Source: JANMEX01 sp043744175 (GTDB lineage Bacteria > Pseudomonadota > Alphaproteobacteria > Rhizobiales > Rhizobiaceae). Taken from it: a stretch of DNA of 16,597 bases. The position numbers and the translations under genes were made by a program. The notes under the pieces are model-generated. The model was not told the origin of the DNA, ran no database searches, and saw nothing but the letters and a program-made list of their open reading frames with translations. Shown piece after piece: positions 6,950 through 13,649 of this stretch. The DNA lies in the NCBI GenBank assembly GCA_043744175.1, contig JAYTVD010000147.1, positions 1 to 16,597 on the forward strand, given 5' to 3'. Position 1 is the stretch's first letter, and the number at the start of each line of letters is the position of its first letter.

Positions 6950-7132
6950 TTACCCTGCCATCCGTGCTTTTTGCGGTTCTGGCATGGTCTGCGGCAATGG
7001 GATAATTTCGGCCTCAATTTTCTGAGGTTGTTCCTTGAATCCCTCTGGAAATTTGCGCGTTACAAACGCGCCTGTTTCAGGGTCGTACTCAAGTGTTGTT
7101 CTGTAGCCTTTGAAATCGTTGATGCGGCGCAT
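6950..7132 (-). CDS. Small conserved-looking protein upstream of the DMT transporter
   Basis: A 60-residue protein that I do not recognise as a named family. It begins MRRINDFKGYRTTLEYDPETGAFVTRKFPEG and ends in a Pro- and Gln-rich stretch (PLPQTMPEPQKARMAG). There is no membrane segment or signal peptide. The frame is open to 7201, but the ATG at 7132 has a strong binding site (GGAGGG, 6 bases upstream), which both sets the start and argues that the gene is real. A TATACT -10-like element (AGTATA on the + strand, 7241-7246) lies upstream without a clear -35. The stop is 6 bases before the transporter start, so the gene probably leads that operon. Function unknown. Confidence 0.6.
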   Translation of the reverse strand: MRRINDFKGYRTTLEYDPETGAFVTRKFPEGFKEQPQKIEAEIIPLPQTMPEPQKARMAG

Positions 7133-7427
7133 GTCAGTCCCTCCGGTGCAAGGCATAGACAGCCACGACTTCGCCATGGAGACCCGGACCGGTTCCAGCA
7201 AAACTTCAATTGTTTGCAGCGTGTGCGGCAGCTAGCCTTCAGTATATTTTGTATGACAACCGAACTGCCCCTGTCGGTCATCACAACTAAAGGACTAGAC
7301 ACAAATTTGATGCGCCACATCATTGAGATCAATGAGTACAAGCAAAAAAATATGCCTCAACCTGTGTATGTAAACAAATTTGGCGACGCATTGTTTAGAC
7401 GCCGGACAAATAACAGGGAGCATCAAA

Positions 7428-7703
7428 ATGAAACCGCTGCGGACAACCACCATTATTTCTAGTGCAATCGTCCTTGGACTGGCAATCTCGGGCTCACTTG
7501 CTGAACCCGCCGCCAGACGCAACCACGAAATAAAATACAGCCCCATGCTGGCAAAAATGCACTGCGAGCAACGCGGGTGGCTTTACCGCGAAGTTTGCAC
7601 TCGCTTTGCGCCAGAAAAAAACTGCAAACCCAGTTTACATTTTGGCTGTCAAAACGAGTGCGTCGAGACCAGTTTGCAGTGTATTCCCCGGGGCCGCAAA
7701 TAA
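7428..7703 (+). CDS. Small secreted six-cysteine protein of unknown function
   Basis: A 91-residue protein. Residues 1-25 form a clear Sec signal peptide: a basic start (MKPLR), a hydrophobic core (IISSAIVLGLAISGS), and a likely signal peptidase I cut after SLA, before EPAARR. The mature part of about 65 residues has six cysteines (HCEQRG, EVCTRF, NCKPS, GCQNEC and LQC), an even number that could make three disulfides in the periplasm, and is basic overall. I chose the ATG at 7428 because GGGAG (7416-7420) precedes it and the signal peptide begins there; the frame is open upstream to 7380. It stands alone on the + strand, convergent with the LuxR genes. I recognise no family; a small disulfide-rich periplasmic or secreted factor is the most that can be said. 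Confidence 0.65.
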   Translation: MKPLRTTTIISSAIVLGLAISGSLAEPAARRNHEIKYSPMLAKMHCEQRGWLYREVCTRFAPEKNCKPSLHFGCQNECVETSLQCIPRGRK

Positions 7704-7777
7704 TCATCGCCAGTAAAACCCGCGCTGGTGGCCACCGCCAGTCCAAGAAATTGACCAAGGGTTTATTTCACATCAGG

Positions 7778-8935
7778 TTAGCTTTCGGCGATCATGACAG
7801 GCAGGCTGAGACCGCCGATGAACTTGGCCAGACCCATTTGGTTATTCACGCCAGCTTTTTCAAAAATGTGGGCAAGATGGGTACGAATAGTGTTCACGCT
7901 AACGCCCAATGCGTGGGCGGCTTCGGTGGGTGTTTGGCCAGCCGCAATCATTAGCGCAACGCGTGCCTCACGCGAGGTCATACCGGAAAGAGCGGACAAG
8001 CATTCGACGGCTGGCGGGATGCCTTGGGCATTTGTTGAGACAAACACCGCTGCCAAACCCGGACCCAGGGCGCGGCGGCGGTCGGATTTTCCGAGCGGCA
8101 GGACGTAACACACGGCGGATGAACCGTCTGTTCCGGGCAGAGGTATGCCATTGCCGCGCAGACCAAGATCAATATCGATACCGGAACAGGCGCGGGCCAG
8201 CGCCTCATCCAAGCCTTTGGCATGCGGCGATGATGTCGGGACAAGCTTGTTATGGCGCACAGTGAGGCTCTTGCCTTGCGACAATAATTTGTCTGCCGCA
8301 GTATTGGCAAAAACCAATTTGCCATCCGCTGCGACAATCATAATGCCGCTGGCGATTGAATCCATGAGGTCGCGATAGAGCTGTAAAACATAGCGACCCT
8401 CATCCAGCATACCACCGATCAGCATGGCGCGGCGCAGATGCGGGGCGAGTAATTGCAGCGTTGTGCGGTCCTTCTCATCGAAAAGATGCCTTGAACTATA
8501 ACTCGCCGCGCCAAGTGCACCGCCCATATCATCGCGCTGTACCAACGACGTTTGGCAATAATCGCGTAAGTTCTGAGGCTTGGCCCACTGATTGTAGAAA
8601 GGACTTTGTTTGAATTCGGCCTCATCGTCGACCTGCAATTGCGACATCGGGTCGTCTATGTCTGCAGCCATCCAGACTGGAATGACCGGCATCCTTGAAT
8701 ACCAGAGCTTCAGCTCTGCCATCCATTCTTGTGACCAACTGGTTTGGAAAACGATCTCTCCTGGATGATCGCCAAGTCGGACATAGTGTTTGTTGACAAT
8801 GAGGAGATGAACATAGGCCAAATCCATCCGGTCGCGAATGCCTGTCAGCGTCGGCATCCACAGCTCGGGATCAATGGCGCAATCGTATATTTGGCCGATG
8901 ACATTGCTGAGTTCCTCTTGTGAATAATGGCTCAT
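7778..8935 (-). CDS. LuxR-type regulator with PAS-like domain (paralogue 1)
   Basis: A 385-residue transcription factor. Residues 1-180 form an alphaproteobacterial sensory region beginning EELSNVIGQIYDCAIDP. A PAS-like segment follows at about 186-230 (IASGIMIVAADGKLVFANTAA). A segment with CYVLPLGKSDRRR (276-288) comes next, and a LuxR/GerE helix-turn-helix fills about 317-372 (MTSREARVALMIAAGQTPTE, then VSVNTIRTHLAHIFEKAGV). It lacks an acyl-homoserine lactone binding domain, so it is not a classical quorum-sensing LuxR; the signal is unknown. The ATG has AGGGG 9 bases upstream. It lies 30 bp after the stop of its paralogue, so the two are probably co-transcribed, with this one second. It converges on the secreted six-cysteine gene, 74 bp away. 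Confidence 0.85.
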   Translation of the reverse strand: MSHYSQEELSNVIGQIYDCAIDPELWMPTLTGIRDRMDLAYVHLLIVNKHYVRLGDHPGEIVFQTSWSQEWMAELKLWYSRMPVIPVWMAADIDDPMSQLQVDDEAEFKQSPFYNQWAKPQNLRDYCQTSLVQRDDMGGALGAASYSSRHLFDEKDRTTLQLLAPHLRRAMLIGGMLDEGRYVLQLYRDLMDSIASGIMIVAADGKLVFANTAADKLLSQGKSLTVRHNKLVPTSSPHAKGLDEALARACSGIDIDLGLRGNGIPLPGTDGSSAVCYVLPLGKSDRRRALGPGLAAVFVSTNAQGIPPAVECLSALSGMTSREARVALMIAAGQTPTEAAHALGVSVNTIRTHLAHIFEKAGVNNQMGLAKFIGGLSLPVMIAES

Positions 8936-8965
8936 AATTGCTGCCCCTACCTTCTATGATTCCAA

Positions 8966-10123
8966 TCATGTCGCCTTCTGCGCGGCTGGCAGGCTCAACC
9001 CGCCGATGAACTTAGCCAATCCCATCTGGTTGTTCACGCCGGACTTCTCAAAGATATGGGCAAGGTGGGTACGCACGGTATTCACGCTGACGCCCAAGGC
9101 CTGAGCGGCGTCGTTAGGCGATTGGCCATCGGCAATCATCAGCGCAATGCGAGCCTCGCGAGATGTCATACCTGAGAGAGCGGACAAAACTTCCAGCGCT
9201 GGCGGGATTCCGGAACTTTTTGTCGTGACAAAAATTGCTGCCAGCCCCGCCCCTAGCTCGCGGCGTCGTTCTGATTTGCCGAGTGGCAAAACGTAGCAAA
9301 CAGCTACAGAGCCATCCGTGCCTGTGAGCGGAATGCCATTGCCAAAGTTGCCAATAGCGGTGTCGGTTTCCGTGCAGGCACGGTCGAGTGCTTCTCTTAA
9401 TCCTTTGGTGCTAGGCGGAGACAAGGTGGTCACTTTGTTTTGCCGAACGGTTAGTGTTTGCCCCTGCGATAGAAGGTTTTCGGCGATTTCATTGGCATAA
9501 ACAAGCTGCGCATCTTGCCCGACGATCATCACGCCCGCGCCAATACGGTCAAGCAATTTACGATACAGCTGCAATTGCAACTTGCCCTCATCCAACATGC
9601 CGCTGATGAGCAGCGAGCGGCGAATGTGGGGGGCCAAAAACTGTAATATATTACGCTCATTCTCATTGATAAGATCGCGTGAAGCATAGCTGGCTGCACC
9701 GATTGAGCCCATCATTGTCGCGCGCTTGGCCAATGTCGTGTAGCAATAATCCCGTAAATCTTGCGGTTTTACCCATTGCTGATAAATAACGCTTTGATGG
9801 AACTCGCTTTCAGGCACCAATTGCATTTGTGTGACAGAGTCATCAATTTCGAGGGCTGCCCAGTGTTCTATCCCTGGTATCTCTGGCAGAAACAGCGGCA
9901 GCTGGTCTATCCAGCTTTGATCCCATGGCGACTGAAATATGCCTGGCTGGGTATTTGAACCCTCCATATAAAGGCTTTGGTCCATGAAATTGATGTGGAC
10001 GTATGCCATATTCAACTTATCGCGAATAGCGCTCAAAGTTGGAACCCATATGGTCGGGTCAATGGCACAATCGTAAATTTGGCCAATCATACCACTCAGC
10101 GCTTCACTTGAAAATGCTTTCAC
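8966..10123 (-). CDS. LuxR-type regulator with PAS-like domain (paralogue 2)
   Basis: A 385-residue transcription factor with the same length and architecture as its downstream neighbour: an N-terminal sensory region (IGQIYDCAIDP), a PAS-like segment (IGAGVMIVGQDAQLVYANEIA), a CYVLPLGKSERRR segment and a C-terminal LuxR/GerE helix-turn-helix. By eye the last 75 or so residues are nearly identical in the two (ALSGMTSREAR, LGVSVNT, RTHLAHIFEK, GVNNQMGLAKFIGGLSLP), while the first 180 have diverged considerably. It is the result of a tandem duplication. The start is GTG, with GTGAGG upstream. An ATG two bases earlier is followed at once by TGA (ATGTGA) and cannot be used. It is the first gene of the regulator pair, and 100 bp separate it from the transporter gene behind it. 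Confidence 0.85.
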   Translation of the reverse strand: MKAFSSEALSGMIGQIYDCAIDPTIWVPTLSAIRDKLNMAYVHINFMDQSLYMEGSNTQPGIFQSPWDQSWIDQLPLFLPEIPGIEHWAALEIDDSVTQMQLVPESEFHQSVIYQQWVKPQDLRDYCYTTLAKRATMMGSIGAASYASRDLINENERNILQFLAPHIRRSLLISGMLDEGKLQLQLYRKLLDRIGAGVMIVGQDAQLVYANEIAENLLSQGQTLTVRQNKVTTLSPPSTKGLREALDRACTETDTAIGNFGNGIPLTGTDGSVAVCYVLPLGKSERRRELGAGLAAIFVTTKSSGIPPALEVLSALSGMTSREARIALMIADGQSPNDAAQALGVSVNTVRTHLAHIFEKSGVNNQMGLAKFIGGLSLPAAQKAT

Positions 10124-10223
10124 ATTGCCTCACTTCGCGCCCCCGCAACTTACCCTAAAATATTCTCCCCATTATGCAACCAATCATTCGTCAATATTGA
10201 AGGAAAGATAAGAAACATCTAAG

Positions 10224-11168
10224 TTAGAGACTCTGCGCTTCCTTGGCGCGTTTGCGCTCCAGCCCAAGGCGATGTTCGCGCCAGATGATGAACAGCCCCG
10301 CGCTGACGACGATAAGCGCGCCAACCAGCATTTGCACTGTCGGAACATCATCGAAAAGGTAATAACCGATTGTGAGCGAGAGTATCAGCGAGACATATTC
10401 AAACGGCGCGATGGTGGAAACATTCGCGTAGCGATAGCATGAGGTCAGCAATATTTGGCCGATACCGCCAATGAGGCCTGTGCCGATGAGAAATAGCATT
10501 TGCGTTTGGCTCGGGATAATCCAGCCGAATGGCAGACTGACAAAGGACATCAACGCCGAAATTACGGTGAAATATATTACGATGGTGATGGCTGGCTCCT
10601 TGCCGATCAGGCGGCGAATTTGGATCATCGCACCTGCGGCAAAGGCAGCGGAGCCGAGCATGGCAATTGCGCCGAAGCCTGCTTGATACGAGGCGGCATT
10701 GGCATCGGTAAAGATGGTGAGGCGCGGCCATGAGACGACGATGACGCCAATGAGCCCGACGATAACAGCGGCCCAGCGATAAGCACGAACTTGCTCTTTG
10801 AGCAGCACTGCCCCCATGATGACCGTAACCAGCGGCATGGCGTAGCCAATGGCCACGGCCTCTGGTAGTGGCAGAACGGTGAGCGCATAAAAGCCGAGGC
10901 CCATAGACGTCACGCCAATCAGCCCGCGCCAAATGTGCCCGACCGGATCCTTGGTTTTGAAGGCTTTGAGGCCGCCGCCTTTCCAGAAGACCCATGCCAT
11001 AACGGGGATCAGCGCGAAGAAAGAGCGGAAGAACACAATTTCGCCGGGCGGCACATGGCCGGCCAGTTTGACGAATGTGTACATAGTGATGAAGCAGCAC
11101 ACCGCGCCGATTTTAAGCGCAATGCCAAACATCGGGCGGTGAACTTTACGATCTGTTGTATCGGTCAC
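10224..11168 (-). CDS. EamA/DMT family transporter following the CoxL-type gene
   Basis: A 314-residue inner-membrane protein with about ten membrane segments in two EamA repeats: FRSFFALIPVMAWVFW, YALTVLPLPEAVAIGYAMPL, and the second-repeat counterpart YANVSTIAPFEYVSLILSL. The PLPEAVAIGYAMPL and APFEY segments are typical of the group that includes S-adenosylmethionine-uptake-like members, but the substrate cannot be fixed from sequence. The start appears to be a GTG, 5 bases after the stop of the molybdenum enzyme gene, with no strong binding site, which suggests translation coupled to that gene. The next ATG in frame (11132) would cut into the leader just before the first membrane segment. 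The C-terminus is a basic tail (LGLERKRAKEAQSL). It probably imports or exports a metabolite linked to the enzyme upstream. Confidence 0.85.
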   Translation of the reverse strand: MTDTTDRKVHRPMFGIALKIGAVCCFITMYTFVKLAGHVPPGEIVFFRSFFALIPVMAWVFWKGGGLKAFKTKDPVGHIWRGLIGVTSMGLGFYALTVLPLPEAVAIGYAMPLVTVIMGAVLLKEQVRAYRWAAVIVGLIGVIVVSWPRLTIFTDANAASYQAGFGAIAMLGSAAFAAGAMIQIRRLIGKEPAITIVIYFTVISALMSFVSLPFGWIIPSQTQMLFLIGTGLIGGIGQILLTSCYRYANVSTIAPFEYVSLILSLTIGYYLFDDVPTVQMLVGALIVVSAGLFIIWREHRLGLERKRAKEAQSL

Positions 11169-11173
11169 TTAAT

Positions 11174-13480
11174 TTAAGCTTTCGCCGCTTGGATGGTTTG
11201 CCACACATTAAGCGGCGTTGCGGGCATATCAATATGGCGGATGCCATGGGCACGGTAAAGCGCGTCGATGACGGCGTTCATCACCGCAGGCGTTGAGCCA
11301 ATTGTTGCCGCCTCGCCAGCGCCCTTGATGCCAAGCGCATTGGAAGTGGACGGGACATTGCGCGTGCCAAACTTGAAATCCGGCATTTGGTCAGCGCGGG
11401 GAACATTGTAGTCCATGAACGTTGCGGTGAGCAGCTGGCCATCAGCCGAATAGTTCACCCCCTCATAAAGCGCCTGCCCGATGCCCTGCGCCAGCCCGCC
11501 GTGGATTTGCCCTGCAAGCAACAGCGGGTTTACCACCACGCCGAAATCATCGACCACATTGTAATTGACGATTTTGGTCTCGCCGGTTTCAGGATCAATT
11601 TCGACTTCGCAAACATGTGTCCCATTAGGATACGTCCCCTCCGGCTGCTTAACGTCCCCGATGGCAATCAAATCTCCAGGGTCTTTGGCGGCCTCGGCGA
11701 TGTCTGCAAACGAGATTTGCCGGTCAGTGCCGACGATACGGGCAAAGCCGCTTTCCACTTCTATGTCCTCGACCCCTGCTTCCAATTCATCTGACGCAAT
11801 CTTGCGGATTTTGGCTTTGAGAATTTCACTGGCCTTTGCAGTGGAGACACCCCCTAGCGGAATTGAGCGGGAGCCACCGGTGCCGCCGCCCTCGGACAAT
11901 TCATCAGTGTCGCCTTGGCGCACTTCGATTTGCGAAAGATCGAGATTGAGATGGTCGGACACAAACTGCGCATAGGCCGTCACATGCCCCTGCCCGTTAG
12001 ATTGCGTGCCGATGCGCAGTTCCACGATGCCGTCTTTGCGCAAAGCAACAATAGCTGGCTCGCCGCCATCGAAGGCGCAGATTTCTATATAGGTCGAAAG
12101 CCCAATGCCGCGCAGCTTACCATCAGCTTTAGAGGCTTCTACACGCGCATCAAAGGTGGACCATTCAGCCGCGATCTTTGCCTGCTGCAAATGGCCGTCA
12201 AATTCACCGACATCATAAGTGCGTCCGGCAGGCGTCTCGTAGGGAAAATTCGTCGGGGCGATGAAGTTCAGCGAGCGGATGGCATCCGGTGTAACATCCA
12301 TATCGCGGGCGCACTCATCTACCAAACGCTCGATCATAAATGCCGCTTCGGGCCTGCCCGCGCCGCGATAGGCATCGACAGGACAGGTGTTGGTATAGAC
12401 ATTGTTTATGGTCACTGAGATGGCCGGAATATCATAAAGACCCGTAGTCATATAAAGGCCAAGCAGCGGCACAAACACCGCGTTTTCAGATAGATACGCA
12501 CCCATGTTGGCAATTAGATTCACCCGCATGGCTAGAAAGCGCCCCTTAGCATCCATCGCCATTTCGCCGACTGCGTGATTATCGCGGCCATGAGCATCGG
12601 TGAGAAAATGCTCGGTGCGCCCGCCCACCCATTTTACCGGTTGACCGAGGCGCTTCGCAGCCTCCATCACCAGTGCATATTCGCGGTAAGCAAAAGCTTT
12701 GGGGCCAAACCCGCCGCCAACATCCGGCGTGATAACCCGCACCTTTTCAAGCGGGATACCAAACACATCTTCCGCCAACTTGGCGCGAATACCGTGGACG
12801 CCTTGGCTGCCCAGAGTGAGCACAAAACGGTCCTCATCCATCCGCCACTCAGCGATTGCCGCGCGGGTTTCCATATAGTTGGAGACGAGACGGTTGTTGT
12901 GGAATTCAATTTTGGTGATCTTCGCGGCACGGGCAAAGGCAGCATCAGTTGCGGCGACGTCGCCGTGGCGAACGGTGTGAGCAAGGTTGGTTTTTAGTTC
13001 AGGCCAGACCAGCAGCGCGTCTTCTTGAAACGCGGCCTTGCCATCCACAATCGCGTCTTCACTATCGAAATCAACCTCGATCAACTCCGCCGCGTCTTCC
13101 GCTTGGCGCAGTGTCCCAGCCACGATGAAAGCAATGGCATCACCTGAATAATGTACGTGGTTTTCACACAGAATGGGAATGTCCCGGCTGATGAACTCAG
13201 ACCCATCGTCCTTTTCTGGACGATAGGATGTCGCCAATGGCTTAAGGTGCGCCACGTCTTTGCCCGTCAAAACGAGGCGAACGCCCGGCGCGGCGCTGGC
13301 ATCCTTTGTTGATCTGATTTTGAATGATCCGTTAGCAACCGGCGAGCGCAGCACAAAGCCATGCAGTAGTGATTCGACGGCGATGTCATCCGTATAGCGG
13401 CCTTTGCCGGTGATGAAGGCTTTGTCCTCTTTGCGAAGAACTGATGCACCAATACCAAATTTAGGCGTCGAGACTGCCAT
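11174..13480 (-). CDS. Molybdopterin-binding large subunit, xanthine dehydrogenase / CoxL family
   Basis: A 768-residue catalytic subunit of the molybdenum hydroxylase family (xanthine dehydrogenase, aldehyde oxidase, CO dehydrogenase). An alpha/beta-hammerhead domain (ITGKGRYTDDI, about residues 23-150) is followed by the molybdenum-cofactor domains: DVGGGFGPK (253-261), the active-site loop AYRGAGRPE (370-378) and the C-terminal GAGEAATIGS with the presumed catalytic Glu723. The loop is the AYRGAGR of form II CoxL-like proteins, not the AYxCSFR of true aerobic CO dehydrogenase, so CO oxidation is not supported; an aldehyde or N-heterocycle is likelier. The ATG at 13480 has AGGA upstream and gives the normal N-terminus, although the frame is open to 13525. 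The small [2Fe-2S] and medium FAD subunit genes that normally adjoin are absent on both sides. Confidence 0.9.
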   Translation of the reverse strand: MAVSTPKFGIGASVLRKEDKAFITGKGRYTDDIAVESLLHGFVLRSPVANGSFKIRSTKDASAAPGVRLVLTGKDVAHLKPLATSYRPEKDDGSEFISRDIPILCENHVHYSGDAIAFIVAGTLRQAEDAAELIEVDFDSEDAIVDGKAAFQEDALLVWPELKTNLAHTVRHGDVAATDAAFARAAKITKIEFHNNRLVSNYMETRAAIAEWRMDEDRFVLTLGSQGVHGIRAKLAEDVFGIPLEKVRVITPDVGGGFGPKAFAYREYALVMEAAKRLGQPVKWVGGRTEHFLTDAHGRDNHAVGEMAMDAKGRFLAMRVNLIANMGAYLSENAVFVPLLGLYMTTGLYDIPAISVTINNVYTNTCPVDAYRGAGRPEAAFMIERLVDECARDMDVTPDAIRSLNFIAPTNFPYETPAGRTYDVGEFDGHLQQAKIAAEWSTFDARVEASKADGKLRGIGLSTYIEICAFDGGEPAIVALRKDGIVELRIGTQSNGQGHVTAYAQFVSDHLNLDLSQIEVRQGDTDELSEGGGTGGSRSIPLGGVSTAKASEILKAKIRKIASDELEAGVEDIEVESGFARIVGTDRQISFADIAEAAKDPGDLIAIGDVKQPEGTYPNGTHVCEVEIDPETGETKIVNYNVVDDFGVVVNPLLLAGQIHGGLAQGIGQALYEGVNYSADGQLLTATFMDYNVPRADQMPDFKFGTRNVPSTSNALGIKGAGEAATIGSTPAVMNAVIDALYRAHGIRHIDMPATPLNVWQTIQAAKA

Positions 13481-13558
13481 ATTTATCCTGCCACTTGATT
13501 GGGAGTTCCATTTGCCACGATGCAAACAGAAAGTCGGGTCATTTTCGTTGAACGGTTC

Positions 13559-13591
13559 CAGTTTGTAAACTGTTACACATGCACAGTTTGT
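13559..13591. promoter_or_regulatory. Operator-like half-site array between CoxL-type gene and pepN
   Basis: Three copies of one hexamer lie here: CAGTTT (13559-13564), AAACTG (13567-13572) and CAGTTT (13584-13589). The first two form the perfect palindrome CAGTTTGTAAACTG. The second and third form a 7-base inverted repeat AAACTGT/ACAGTTT with 9 bases between. A further TGTAA-ACTG-TTACA palindrome (13564-13577) overlaps them. This resembles operators of TetR-type repressors, but no such gene is in the window. Confidence 0.4.
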
Positions 13592-13608
13592 TCAAGAGGC
13601 TTTATCAG

Positions 13609-13614
13609 TATAGA
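13609..13614 (+). promoter_or_regulatory. Possible pepN promoter -10 element
   Basis: TATAGA, with TTGTTC (13588-13593) 15 bases upstream as a weak -35, placed 35 bp before the chosen pepN start. If real, the half-site array overlaps its -35 region. Confidence 0.3.
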
Positions 13615-13649
13615 CACAGTGTAAAGCGAAATACCTGATGGAATTTGAA

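Noticed and set aside
6971..7462. 163-residue open frame on the + strand overlapping the small ORF upstream of the DMT gene
   Set aside because: The opposite-strand ORF (6950-7132) has a strong ribosome binding site and tight operon spacing, while this frame has neither and runs into the signal peptide gene in another frame.
7723..7741. GGTGGCCACC palindrome and weak hairpin between the secreted protein and LuxR genes, considered as a terminator
   Set aside because: The stem is short with a mismatch and there is no loop-forming space in the perfect part. Only a short T4 run follows, on the - strand. Not strong enough to call.
7778..10123. Quorum-sensing LuxR/LuxI system
   Set aside because: There is no LuxI-type synthase in the window, and the N-terminal halves do not look like acyl-homoserine lactone binding domains.
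13370..13380. Further GANTC sites inside coding regions (for example here and in pepN)
   Set aside because: Isolated sites in genes are expected by chance; only the intergenic cluster is notable.
11174..13480. Annotation as aerobic carbon monoxide dehydrogenase large subunit (CoxL)
   Set aside because: The active-site loop is AYRGAGR, not the AYxCSFR of genuine form I CO dehydrogenase, and partner subunits are missing. Only the family level is supported.
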